33,729 bases of DNA. Origin: Acidobacteriota bacterium. GTDB lineage: Bacteria > Acidobacteriota > Polarisedimenticolia > J045. The notes beneath the pieces were generated by a model. It saw only the letters and a list, made by a program, of their open reading frames with translations, made no database searches and was not told the DNA's origin. A program made the translations under genes and the position numbers. The stretch's first letter is position 1, and each line of letters opens with the position of its first letter. Shown here one piece after another: positions 17,058-25,032 of the stretch. Location: the NCBI GenBank assembly GCA_024763475.1, contig JANTFM010000005.1, positions 1 through 33,729 of the forward strand, given 5' to 3'.

Positions 17058-18089
17058 ATGTCCAACGGTCCCAGCTGGCCGAATTCCCCCCCCGAGATTC
17101 GACTTCCCAAGCTTCCCAAGCTGCCGGGCCAAGCAATCGTCTTGGGTGTCATCGTCGTTTTCCTACTCCTCCTTTCCTGGAATTCCATCTACCAGGTTGG
17201 TGCCGAGGAGGAAGCCCTGATTCTTCGCCTGGGACGCTACACCGGGCAGACATACGGGCCGGGGCTTCACGGGATGATTCCCTTCGTAGACCAGGTGATC
17301 AACGTCCCGGTCCGCCGCCAGCTCAAGCAGGAGTTCGGCTATCGAACGCTGGAGGCGGGACGCAGGACGCAGTACGACACCCGAGACTACGCCCAGGAGT
17401 CCCTGATGCTCACTGGAGATCTCAACGTCGCAGACGTGGAATGGATCGTGCAGTACAAGATTGACGATCCCTACAAGTTCCTGTTCAAGGTCCATGACGT
17501 GGAGAGCACCTTCCGGGATCTCTCGGAAGCGGTGATGCGTACAGTGATCGGTGATCACAGCGTCGACGAGGTCTTGACCATTGGCCGCAGCAAGATCGCG
17601 GCCGAGGCGCAGCTCATGCTTCAGAAACTCTGCGACAGGTACGACACGGGCATCAGTGTCGAGCAGCTCGTGCTCCAGGATGTCAACCCCCCGGACAAGG
17701 TCAAGCCGTCTTTCAACGAGGTGAACCAGGCCATACAGGAGAAGGAGCAGCTGATCAACGTTGCGCGGGCCGAGTACAACAAGGCCGTTCCCCGGGCCGA
17801 GGGAGAAGCCCAGGAGCAGATTCGCCGGGCAGAAGGATACGCGCTCGAGCGTGTAAACAACGCCGAAGGAGACGCCGCACGCTTCCTCGCACTCTACGAG
17901 GAGTATCGCAAGTCCCCCGTCGTGACCCGGCGCCGCCTCTATCTCGAGACAGTTGCCAAAGTTCTCCCGCGCCTGGGGGAAAAGATTATCGTCGATGAGC
18001 GGCTCAAGAACATGTTGCCGGTGATGAACCTTTCGGGAGCCGGGTTCAAGCCGCCGGTTGCCGCATCCCGGAAGGGAGGTGCGAAATGA
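17058..18089 (+). CDS. hflK: HflK, FtsH-associated SPFH-domain membrane protein
   Basis: A 343-residue protein. It has a short Pro-rich cytoplasmic start, one transmembrane helix (about 27-46, AIVLGVIVVFLLLLSW), then the SPFH/band-7 domain (EEEALILRLGRYTGQTYGPGLH onward) and a coiled coil rich in Ala and Glu (EGEAQEQIRRAEGYALERVNNAEGDA). HflK and HflC build a large cage around the FtsH protease in the inner membrane and restrain or steer its action on membrane proteins. AAAAGGAG lies seven bases before the ATG. It overlaps hflC by four bases, the usual coupled pair. The N-terminus lacks the long Gly-rich stretch of the E. coli protein. Confidence 0.94.
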   Translation: MSNGPSWPNSPPEIRLPKLPKLPGQAIVLGVIVVFLLLLSWNSIYQVGAEEEALILRLGRYTGQTYGPGLHGMIPFVDQVINVPVRRQLKQEFGYRTLEAGRRTQYDTRDYAQESLMLTGDLNVADVEWIVQYKIDDPYKFLFKVHDVESTFRDLSEAVMRTVIGDHSVDEVLTIGRSKIAAEAQLMLQKLCDRYDTGISVEQLVLQDVNPPDKVKPSFNEVNQAIQEKEQLINVARAEYNKAVPRAEGEAQEQIRRAEGYALERVNNAEGDAARFLALYEEYRKSPVVTRRRLYLETVAKVLPRLGEKIIVDERLKNMLPVMNLSGAGFKPPVAASRKGGAK

Positions 18090-19015
18090 AAGCCCTCGTC
18101 GCCCTCATCTTCATCGCGATCCTGCTGCTGATCGTTGCGCCCTCGTTCATGTATGTCGTCGATGAGCCCACGCAGGTGATCATCACCCAGTTCGGCAGAC
18201 CAATCGGCGGAGTCGTCAATACTCCCGGTCTCAAGTTCAAGCTGCCGGTCATGCACACTGTCAACCGCTTCGACAAGCGCTGGCTTGCCTGGGACGGGGA
18301 TCGGAACCAGGTCCCGACACGGGACAAGAAGTACATCGAGATCGACTCCTTCGCTCGCTGGCGTATCGCGGATCCCCTCAAGTACTTCCAGGTGGCCAAG
18401 AACGAGCGCCGGGCGCAGACCCTGCTTGACGATGTCATCGACGGCAAGACCCGCGACGTCATTGCCTCCTACGACCTGCTGGAGGTCGTCCGCTCCACGA
18501 ACCGGCCCTTCGAGATAAGCGACGATCTCAAGGAAATCGCGGTCACCGAGATGCCGAAGATCACTGCGGGCAGGACCGGAATCGAGACGGAGGTGCTGCA
18601 GCTGGCCGCAGACAAGGCCACGGAATACGGGATCGCACTGGTCGATGTTCGTTTCAAGCGCCTCGACTACATCGAGTCGGTCCGCCAGAAGGTCTATTCC
18701 CGCATGATCTCCGAGCGGCAGAGAATCGCCGAACGCTATCGCTCGGAAGGGGCGGGTCATAGCGCCGAGATCCGCGGCCAGATGGAGCGGGAGCTGCGCA
18801 AGATTCGGTCCGAGGCGTACAAGATCGCCCAGACCCTCGAGGGCGAAGCAGACGCCAAGGCCACGACGATCTACGCCAAGGCGTACAACCGCGATCCGGA
18901 GTTCTACACGTTTATGAAGACGATGGAGACGTGGGAGAACTCCCTCCGCAGCGACAGCAAGCTCCTGCTGACGACGGAGAGCGAGTTCCTGAAGTTCATG
19001 AAGAAGGCTCGTTAG
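18086..19015 (+). CDS. hflC: HflC, FtsH-associated SPFH-domain membrane protein
   Basis: A 309-residue partner of HflK. It starts with a transmembrane helix (about 4-24), followed by the SPFH domain (VDEPTQVIITQFGRPIGGVVN, with FARWRIADPLKYF and LDDVIDGKTRDVIASY). A helical stretch, RSEGAGHSAEIRGQMERELR, leads to the C-terminal EGEADAKATTIYAKAYNRDPEFYTF motif that is typical of HflC. The AUGA overlap with hflK means translation is coupled. Together the two cap FtsH in the membrane; ftsH itself is not in the window. Confidence 0.95.
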   Translation: MKALVALIFIAILLLIVAPSFMYVVDEPTQVIITQFGRPIGGVVNTPGLKFKLPVMHTVNRFDKRWLAWDGDRNQVPTRDKKYIEIDSFARWRIADPLKYFQVAKNERRAQTLLDDVIDGKTRDVIASYDLLEVVRSTNRPFEISDDLKEIAVTEMPKITAGRTGIETEVLQLAADKATEYGIALVDVRFKRLDYIESVRQKVYSRMISERQRIAERYRSEGAGHSAEIRGQMERELRKIRSEAYKIAQTLEGEADAKATTIYAKAYNRDPEFYTFMKTMETWENSLRSDSKLLLTTESEFLKFMKKAR

Positions 19016-19149
19016 TGTCCCGCCGGAGCTGTCGTCGCCTTGCCGAAGACTGTGGCAACGCTAGCTGATGGGACGTTCGACATGGCGCGGGGCGCGGCAA
19101 TCCGTGTCCCCGCCACGATTTTGGGCCCCGCCTGGGGGTAGAGGAATCC

Positions 19150-20058
19150 ATGATGGGGCCCGAAGTTTTCGTTTCGACAGCGTCCGCTCGCAATCCGCGC
19201 GATCTTCCCAGAGTTCTCGACCGATTCCTGCGCGCGGGAATCTCAGCGATCGAGCTGTCCGCTCCCCACCCGTATCTGGGAATCACAGAGATCGAATCGC
19301 TGTTGAAGGCTTCCCAGGACAGGGGAGCTAAGTTTATTCTTCATAACTACTTTCCTGCTCCGAAGGAGCCAATCGTCCTCAACCTTGCTGCAGTGCGCGA
19401 TGACGACCATGAAGCGACTCTATCGCTTGTGCGGGAGGCTCTGACCCTCGCAGAAGAGACGAAATCAACACTCTATACCTGTCACGCAGGCTATCGAGCC
19501 CACGCGATCTGCCCAGCAGGCGGACAATTCAAGTTTGAACGATTAGATGTAGATGCAAAATTACGAGCGAATCACCGCCAGCGGCAGAGCCTAGCCTCGA
19601 TCCTCGAGACTCCGGCCCTCCGCTCCGGCGCGCTTCGCTTCGGCATCGAGAACCTCTTCCCCTGCGAGTCCGGCGGCGAGAACGTCAGCTACTGCTGCAC
19701 TCCGCCCGAAATTCTGGAGCTTCTGGACCACTTCGCGGATCAGCATCTCGGGCTGCTCCTTGACCTCGGCCATCTCTCCATCACGGCCACCCTGCTCGAC
19801 TGCGACCCCGATCAGCTCCTCGACGAGGTGATCAGACTCTGCGGCGATCGTATCCTCGAGGTTCATCTCTCTGGCAACGACGGCATGCGGGATCTCCACC
19901 ACCCCCTTGAGCCCACGGCGTGGCAACTCCAGGTTCTCCCGCGTCTTGCTCACCTCCCCGGCACCGGTGACGGCCTCTTCTTCACCCTCGAGGCCAGAGG
20001 CCTAAGTGAAGACGAATGTCTCACCCAGGTTGATTTGATCCGAAGTGCTCTCCGTTGA
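19150..20058 (+). CDS. TIM-barrel sugar phosphate isomerase/epimerase family protein
   Basis: A 302-residue protein of the xylose-isomerase-like TIM-barrel superfamily (AP_endonuc_2 type). LHNYFPAP, CHAGYRA, FGIENLFP, LLDLGHLS and ILEVHLSGNDGMRDLHH carry the Glu, Asp and His residues that normally bind the divalent metal. Members isomerise or epimerise sugars, but the substrate cannot be read from sequence. GAGG lies five bases before the ATG. It is the first gene of the plus-strand glycan run and may act on the sugar made there. Its last dozen codons (from LTQVDLIRS) lie inside the first copy of the left repeat array, so the 3' end may have been shaped by the repeat. Confidence 0.8.
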   Translation: MMGPEVFVSTASARNPRDLPRVLDRFLRAGISAIELSAPHPYLGITEIESLLKASQDRGAKFILHNYFPAPKEPIVLNLAAVRDDDHEATLSLVREALTLAEETKSTLYTCHAGYRAHAICPAGGQFKFERLDVDAKLRANHRQRQSLASILETPALRSGALRFGIENLFPCESGGENVSYCCTPPEILELLDHFADQHLGLLLDLGHLSITATLLDCDPDQLLDEVIRLCGDRILEVHLSGNDGMRDLHHPLEPTAWQLQVLPRLAHLPGTGDGLFFTLEARGLSEDECLTQVDLIRSALR

Positions 20059-20456
20059 GACTCCTGCGATGAGAAACACTAAGTCCCTTTATAGCAACGT
20101 GCTAACCGAAGTCGACAACGGCACCCCGGGTGATTCCTTTCTCACCCAGGTTGATTCGAAGGGGGCTGCAGAGCGTCCTGCGACGAGAATCACCGAGGCG
20201 ACTCGCAGCACCGCAATCACCAGGGACGGCCACCGCACCCGGGTTGATCTGCGTCTCACCCAGGTTGATTCGGGGCGGCGATGAAAAGCGCTGGATCGGG
20301 TCCTCTTGAGGAGAAAACCAAGAGTGACAACCCCACCCAGGTTGATTCGCGTCGGGTCGTAGCTTCGGACGGAGAGGGGCAACGTGTCGTTGACAACCCC
20401 ACCCAGGTTGATTCGCGTCGGGTCGTAGCTTCGGACGGAGAGGGGCAACGTGTCGT
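20021..20456. repeat. Left repeat array, core CCCAGGTTGATT
   Basis: The exact core CCCAGGTTGATT occurs five times: near 20024, 20145, 20259, 20335 and 20401. Variants such as CACCCGGGTTGAT (20236) and CACCCCGGGTGATT (20122) also occur. The first two intervals (20021-20141 and 20142-20255) are diverged copies of one unit of about 115-120 bases, sharing the core, a middle part beginning TCCTGCGAYGAGAA, and a second core near the end. The last part is an exact tandem duplication of 66 bases (20325-20390 and 20391-20456). The array runs from inside the 3' end of the isomerase gene into the 5' end of the dehydrogenase frame. The same core, reversed, forms the array at 33505-33648. Confidence 0.9.
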
Positions 20457-21753
20457 CGTGGTCGGCCTCGGTTTTGTTGGGCTTACCTTGGCGCTCGCGC
20501 TCGCGCGCAGGGGTCTTGACGTGCGAGGTGTCGACACGAATCCCGAGACCCTGCGTTTGCTCAGGCAGCGGAAAGCTCCGTTTCATGAGAATGGGATACA
20601 GGAGTGCATCGAGGATCTGGTGGGGCGACGTTTGATCGTTTGCGACTCGCTTGAAGAGGCACAGGGGGATGCCTATATCGTGGCGGTTGGCACACCGCTC
20701 GAGGAGGACGGCCGCACGCCCGCGCTAGGAGGGTTGAGAGCAGTCTGTTCCCAGGTCGGCCACGTGCTTCAGGAGGGGAACCTCGTGGTGCTGCGTTCGA
20801 CGGTGCCGGTCGGAACAAGCCGTGAGGTCGCGCTTCCGGTGATCGAGGAGGCGTCCGGTCTTCGCTGTGGCAGGGGCTTTCGTCTAGCCTTTGCGCCTGA
20901 GCGCACCGCCGAGGGGCGCGCACTCCACGAGCTGGCGACGAATCCGCAGATCGTTGGTGGACACACGAAGCCGGCCACCGAGTCCGCGATGCGCCTATTC
21001 GAGAATCTGAGCGAGGCCGTGATTGATGTGGGCTCCCTCGAAGCCGCCGAGTTGAGTAAGCTGATCGATAACTCCTACCGTGACCACGTCTTCGCCTACG
21101 CGAACATGCTGGCGCCCCTGACGGAGAGATTGGGCCTTGATCTCCACCGGATCGTCGATGCGGTGAACTTCTCATACGAGCGCAACCGCGTTCCGCGCCC
21201 GTCTCCCGGAGTGGGAGGCCCTTGCTTGTCGAAGGATCCGCTGCTTCTCGCAAGCGTCTACGAGCGTCACGGTCTCTCCACCCAGATGATCGAGGAGGTC
21301 CGGAGGATCAATACCCGCGGACCAGGGCTCGTTTGCGACAAGCTGCTCCGCTTACTCGATGCTGCGGGAAAGCAAGCCTCGATGGCTCGTGTCAGCCTGG
21401 TGGGCCTTGCTTTCAAGGGCGAGCCGGAGACCTCCGATCTGCGGGGTTCGACCTCGCTCGCGCTTCTCGCGCAACTGCCGGAGATCGGGCAACTGCGCGG
21501 CTACGATCCCGTCGTTCCCGCAGAAGCGATCGCAGGCCTTGGGCTGCTGCCCGTCTCGCTGGAGGAGGCGTTCGAGGACGCGGATGCGCTTCTCGTGCTC
21601 AACAATCACGCGAGCTACAGGGAGTGGAAGCTGCCGACTTTGCTCGATAGGATGCGCAAGCCGGCGGTTTTCATCGACTGCTGGCACCTCTTCGAACCCA
21701 CGGTGATCAAAGGCGTGGAGAGAATCCTCTACGGTGGAGTTGGCAATGACTGA
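20281..21753 (+). CDS. Nucleotide-sugar dehydrogenase (UDP-glucose/GDP-mannose dehydrogenase family)
   Basis: A 490-residue protein. After a 57-residue tail, VVVVGLGFVGLTLALALA is the NAD-binding Rossmann start. LRSTVPVGT, LAFAPERTAEG, AELSKLIDNSYRD and GVGGPCLSKDP (with the catalytic Cys) follow, then the C-terminal UDP-binding domain (FKGEPETSDLRGS, VLNNHASYREWKLP). These enzymes oxidise C6 of a UDP- or GDP-sugar to the uronic acid; the exact sugar is not known. The tail (about residues 15-58) comes from repeat DNA and contains a 22-residue segment twice. The only in-frame starts are ATG 20281 and GTG 20458; the GTG has GGAGAGGGG 12 bases upstream but would remove most of the first beta strand, so I chose the ATG. 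Confidence 0.85.
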   Translation: MKSAGSGPLEEKTKSDNPTQVDSRRVVASDGEGQRVVDNPTQVDSRRVVASDGEGQRVVVVGLGFVGLTLALALARRGLDVRGVDTNPETLRLLRQRKAPFHENGIQECIEDLVGRRLIVCDSLEEAQGDAYIVAVGTPLEEDGRTPALGGLRAVCSQVGHVLQEGNLVVLRSTVPVGTSREVALPVIEEASGLRCGRGFRLAFAPERTAEGRALHELATNPQIVGGHTKPATESAMRLFENLSEAVIDVGSLEAAELSKLIDNSYRDHVFAYANMLAPLTERLGLDLHRIVDAVNFSYERNRVPRPSPGVGGPCLSKDPLLLASVYERHGLSTQMIEEVRRINTRGPGLVCDKLLRLLDAAGKQASMARVSLVGLAFKGEPETSDLRGSTSLALLAQLPEIGQLRGYDPVVPAEAIAGLGLLPVSLEEAFEDADALLVLNNHASYREWKLPTLLDRMRKPAVFIDCWHLFEPTVIKGVERILYGGVGND

Positions 21754-22741
21754 GATCCTGGTCACGGGGGGGTCCGGGTTCATCGGCTCCGCAATCGTTG
21801 AGCGCCTTCTTCAAGGGGGCCACAGCGTGCGGGTCCTCGACGATCATTCCCGTGGAACACCCAGGGCGCTCGAGCGTTTTGGTTCGCGGATCGAAGTCGT
21901 CTGCGGGGACGTTCGTCGCTACGAGGATGTGGCTCGCGCGATGGACGGCGTGCGTACGGTCTACCACTTGGCATACGTCAACGGGACGCAGTTCTTCTAT
22001 ACGAAACCCGAACTGGTGCTGGACGTGGGTGTACGTGGCCAGCTCAACGTGCTCGACGCGATCGAGAGCAGCCGCAGCGTCGAGACCTTCCTCTATGCGA
22101 GTAGCTCCGAGGTCTACCAGACCCCAAGCGAGATTCCCACCGGAGAAGACGTGCCAGCCGTTGTCCCGGATCTCGCGAATCCCCGCTATTCCTACGGTTG
22201 CGGCAAGATCGTCAGCGAGATGATGACGCTGCACTACCTGCGTCGCCCCGGCGTCCGGAGGGTCATCGTTCGTCCCCACAACGTGTATGGGCCGCGCATG
22301 GGCTACGAGCACGTGATTCCCGAAGTGATGCGCATGATCGGAGACGAGAGCCGGGGTTTTTCGGCGAAGCAGGTGACGATCCGGCTGCAGGGAAGCGGCG
22401 AGGAGACGCGGGCCTTCTGCTTCATCGACGATGCGGTCTCCGGCTTCATCCGGGCTGCCGAGAGGGGGGAGGACGGGCAAATCTTTCACTTGGGAAACGA
22501 GGACGAGATCACGATTCGCGAACTGGTCGGCGAGATGGCCCGGATCCTGGGCATCGAGGTCACCGCCGAGCCTGGTGCACCCGCGCCGGGAGCGACGCCC
22601 CGCCGCTGTCCCGATATCCGCAAGCTGCGGGCCTTGGGCTATGCGCCGGGAGACAGCCTGGGAGAGGGCCTGAGGTGCACGGTCGAGTGGTACCGCGAGG
22701 ATTACCTCCGGCGCACCCAGTGCAAGCCCGGAGTCTGCTGA
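21746..22741 (+). CDS. NAD-dependent sugar epimerase/dehydratase (extended SDR)
   Basis: A 331-residue extended short-chain dehydrogenase. TGGSGFIG (7-14) binds NAD, YASSSEVY holds the active-site serine, and Y150-x3-K154 (YGCGK) is the catalytic pair. RPHNVYGPRMGYEHVIPEVM is the family's substrate-binding part. Such enzymes epimerise, dehydrate or decarboxylate nucleotide sugars at C4 or nearby. The serine motif SSSEVY is nearer to epimerases and decarboxylases than to the STDEVY of 4,6-dehydratases, but this is a weak guide. I chose the ATG at 21746, with GGTGGAG seven bases upstream; it overlaps the dehydrogenase stop by eight bases. Its product probably feeds the aminotransferase encoded next. 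Confidence 0.87.
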   Translation: MTEILVTGGSGFIGSAIVERLLQGGHSVRVLDDHSRGTPRALERFGSRIEVVCGDVRRYEDVARAMDGVRTVYHLAYVNGTQFFYTKPELVLDVGVRGQLNVLDAIESSRSVETFLYASSSEVYQTPSEIPTGEDVPAVVPDLANPRYSYGCGKIVSEMMTLHYLRRPGVRRVIVRPHNVYGPRMGYEHVIPEVMRMIGDESRGFSAKQVTIRLQGSGEETRAFCFIDDAVSGFIRAAERGEDGQIFHLGNEDEITIRELVGEMARILGIEVTAEPGAPAPGATPRRCPDIRKLRALGYAPGDSLGEGLRCTVEWYREDYLRRTQCKPGVC

Positions 22742-22750
22742 GGAGATCTC

Positions 22751-23857
22751 TTGTTCATGGAGCGCATTCCGATTTCCAACGCCACGCTCGGCCGGGCTGA
22801 GGCGGAGGCCGCCAGTCGACAGATTCTTTCCGGTTGGGTTTCGATGGGTGCCCGTGTGCGGGAGTTCGAGGCGCGCTGCGCGGACTACCTCGGCGCGCGC
22901 CACGCGATCGCCTTCTCGAATGGTACGGCGTCCCTGCACGCCGCTCTCCTCGCGCTCGGAGTGGGGGAAGGCGACGAGGTCATCGTGCCGAGCCTGTCCT
23001 ACATCTCTTCGGGCAACGCGGTGCTCTACTGCGGGGCCAGGCCCGTCTTTGCGGAGGAGGACGAGCGGACCTTCAACGTCGATGCCGAGGAGATCGCACG
23101 GAAGATCACGGATAAGACCCGCGCGATCATGACCGTCGACCTCAAGGGCATGCCGGTCGACTACGACGCGATCAATGAGCTGGCCGCGGCGCGTGGAATC
23201 CCGGTGCTCGCGGATTCGGCGGAGTCCTTTGGCGCACGATACGGAGGCGAGCTCGTCGGGAGCCAGTGCGACGCGCACTCCTTTTCTTTCTTCGCGAACA
23301 AGAACATCACGATGGGCGAGGGGGGGCTCGTCACGACCGCCAGCGACGAGATCGCGGAGGCTTGTCGCTGCGTGCGCAACCAGGGCCAGAGCGAGCGATA
23401 CCGCCACGTGATCTTGGGTCACAATTACCGGCTGACGGACATTGCCGCGGCGATTGGTATCGAGCAGCTCGGGCGCCTCGAGGCGGTTCTGGACGCCAAG
23501 GAGCGGATCGCCCGCATCTACACTGAGCACTTTTCGGAGATGGGTCGTGTCGAGCCGCCCTATCTGCCGCCCTATGTCGGGCGTCATTCCTGGTACATGT
23601 ACTCGATTCGTTTCGATCAGAGCGTCTGTCGTGACGATCTGCGCCAGCGCCTCGATGTGGATGGGATCGACACGCGACTCTCCTTTCCGCCGATCCCGCT
23701 CCAACCCTACTACCGGGAGCGCTTCGGCTATCGAGAGGGTGATTTTCCCCGGGCGGAGCGGATCTTCCGTTCCTTCCTGGACATTCCCTGCTGGGCAGGT
23801 ATGAATGACGGTCAGATCGAGCGGGTGATATCGGCCGTGGAGCGAGGTATTTCATGA
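22751..23857 (+). CDS. DegT/DnrJ/EryC1 family PLP-dependent sugar aminotransferase
   Basis: A 368-residue protein. SNGTASLHAALLALGVGEGDEVIVPS is the PLP phosphate-binding start in other words of the family (split here as SNGTASLHAALLALG and GDEVIVPSLSYISS). DSAESFGARYGGE carries the Asp that holds the pyridine ring, and K184 in FFANKNITMGEGG is the Schiff-base lysine. RNQGQSERYRHVILGHNYRL completes the signature. It would transfer an amino group from glutamate to a keto-sugar on a nucleotide. The start may be TTG 22751 (AGGAG five bases upstream) or ATG 22757 (11 bases). It follows the epimerase gene closely and overlaps the oxidoreductase gene by four bases. Confidence 0.92.
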   Translation: MFMERIPISNATLGRAEAEAASRQILSGWVSMGARVREFEARCADYLGARHAIAFSNGTASLHAALLALGVGEGDEVIVPSLSYISSGNAVLYCGARPVFAEEDERTFNVDAEEIARKITDKTRAIMTVDLKGMPVDYDAINELAAARGIPVLADSAESFGARYGGELVGSQCDAHSFSFFANKNITMGEGGLVTTASDEIAEACRCVRNQGQSERYRHVILGHNYRLTDIAAAIGIEQLGRLEAVLDAKERIARIYTEHFSEMGRVEPPYLPPYVGRHSWYMYSIRFDQSVCRDDLRQRLDVDGIDTRLSFPPIPLQPYYRERFGYREGDFPRAERIFRSFLDIPCWAGMNDGQIERVISAVERGIS

Positions 23858-24855
23858 AGATCGTCGTCGTCGGGTCGGGATCCATCGGAAAGCGTCACAT
23901 GGGAAACCTGATCGCCAAGGGCTTCGCCCCAGGCGAGATTCACGCGGTGGACCCGCGGCCGGATCGCCGGGCGGAGGTCGCGAGCCGTCTCGGAATCACC
24001 CAGACCCATTCGTCCTTCGAGGAACTGATCGGCCTCGGCGCGGAGATCGTCGTGATCGCCTCCCCGACGTCGATGCATCTCGAGCACGCCGCCCGCTTCG
24101 CCGAGACGGGGGCCACCCTGCTGATCGAGAAGCCGTTGGATGCGAGCCTGGAGGGTCTCGACGAGCTTCAGGGAGCGATCGCGCGAGGTGGCAGCAAGGT
24201 GCTGGTTGCCTATCCCTTCCGTTTCTCACCTGCGGGTCGCAAGCTCAAGGAGCTCAGCGACGGGAATGCTGCGGGGCGGCCGCTCTATCTCCGGGGTGAG
24301 TTCTCCGAGTACCTGCCGGACTGGCATCCCTGGGAGGACTACCGGGAGTTCTACATGGCCAAGGTCGCACTCGGAGGCGGTTCTCTCCTCGATCAGAGCC
24401 ACATCATGGATCTCGCCCACTGGCTCCTTGGAGAGGTCGAGGGGGTTTTTGGATACAGCGGTCGTGTCTCGGATCTCGAGGTCGAGACCGATGACTTGGC
24501 GGAGATCCAGGTGCGTTTCCGCTCCGGGGTCATCGCCACGATTCACCAGGACATGTTCGGCCGCCGCCACCAGAAACTGCTCGAGATCAAGGGGACCCTG
24601 GGGAACATCACCTGGAACGCCTACGACTTCTCCGTGGAACTCTTCCTCCGGGCGGCGGGTGAGACCCGGCGATGGGAGTTCGCCAAGGACCATCAGGTCA
24701 TGTATCACGCGCTGATCGATCACCTGCTCCAGGTGCACCAGGGAGAGCAGGCGCCGGGATGCACTCTCGACGAGGCGATTCACGGCATGCGCATCATCGA
24801 GGCCGTGCGCCGCTCGGCCGTTTCTCTTCGTCAGGAGACCCTCGAAGCTTCATGA
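23854..24855 (+). CDS. Gfo/Idh/MocA family NAD(P)-dependent oxidoreductase
   Basis: A 333-residue protein. It has an N-terminal Rossmann domain (IVVVGSGSIGKRHMGNL), the EKP motif with K93 (LLIEKPLDAS), and a C-terminal beta-sheet domain with GGGSLLDQSHIMDLAHWLLG, where the family's catalytic His-Asp pattern lies. It oxidises or reduces a hydroxyl of a sugar or nucleotide sugar. Its place after a DegT aminotransferase and before an SDR and a NeuB-family gene is like the PtmF position in Campylobacter legionaminic-acid loci; that comparison is from gene order, not from alignment. The AUGA overlap with the aminotransferase gene shows tight coupling. Confidence 0.9.
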   Translation: MKIVVVGSGSIGKRHMGNLIAKGFAPGEIHAVDPRPDRRAEVASRLGITQTHSSFEELIGLGAEIVVIASPTSMHLEHAARFAETGATLLIEKPLDASLEGLDELQGAIARGGSKVLVAYPFRFSPAGRKLKELSDGNAAGRPLYLRGEFSEYLPDWHPWEDYREFYMAKVALGGGSLLDQSHIMDLAHWLLGEVEGVFGYSGRVSDLEVETDDLAEIQVRFRSGVIATIHQDMFGRRHQKLLEIKGTLGNITWNAYDFSVELFLRAAGETRRWEFAKDHQVMYHALIDHLLQVHQGEQAPGCTLDEAIHGMRIIEAVRRSAVSLRQETLEAS

Positions 24856-25032
24856 ATCCTCCGGGATCTCGCCCGCCAGCTCGCACCCGATAGACGCCTG
24901 CTCATTGACGATCCCGCTCGCGGAACCCACATTTCGTGCAGGATCTTTCGAAGCCGCTCGCAAGTGTTCAGCGGCGGACGGAGACCTGTCCCCGGCATAG
25001 CTGGATCTCAACAGCGGGGTGAGGGAACGCGC

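Noticed and set aside
21707-23704. A 665-residue minus-strand frame
   Set aside because: It runs antisense to the epimerase and aminotransferase genes, both of which have full catalytic motifs. In GC-rich DNA such shadows are common.
24856-25032. Cobalamin riboswitch upstream of the B12-type radical SAM gene
   Set aside because: The 177-base gap lacks a recognisable B12-box, and the gene sits within an operon.
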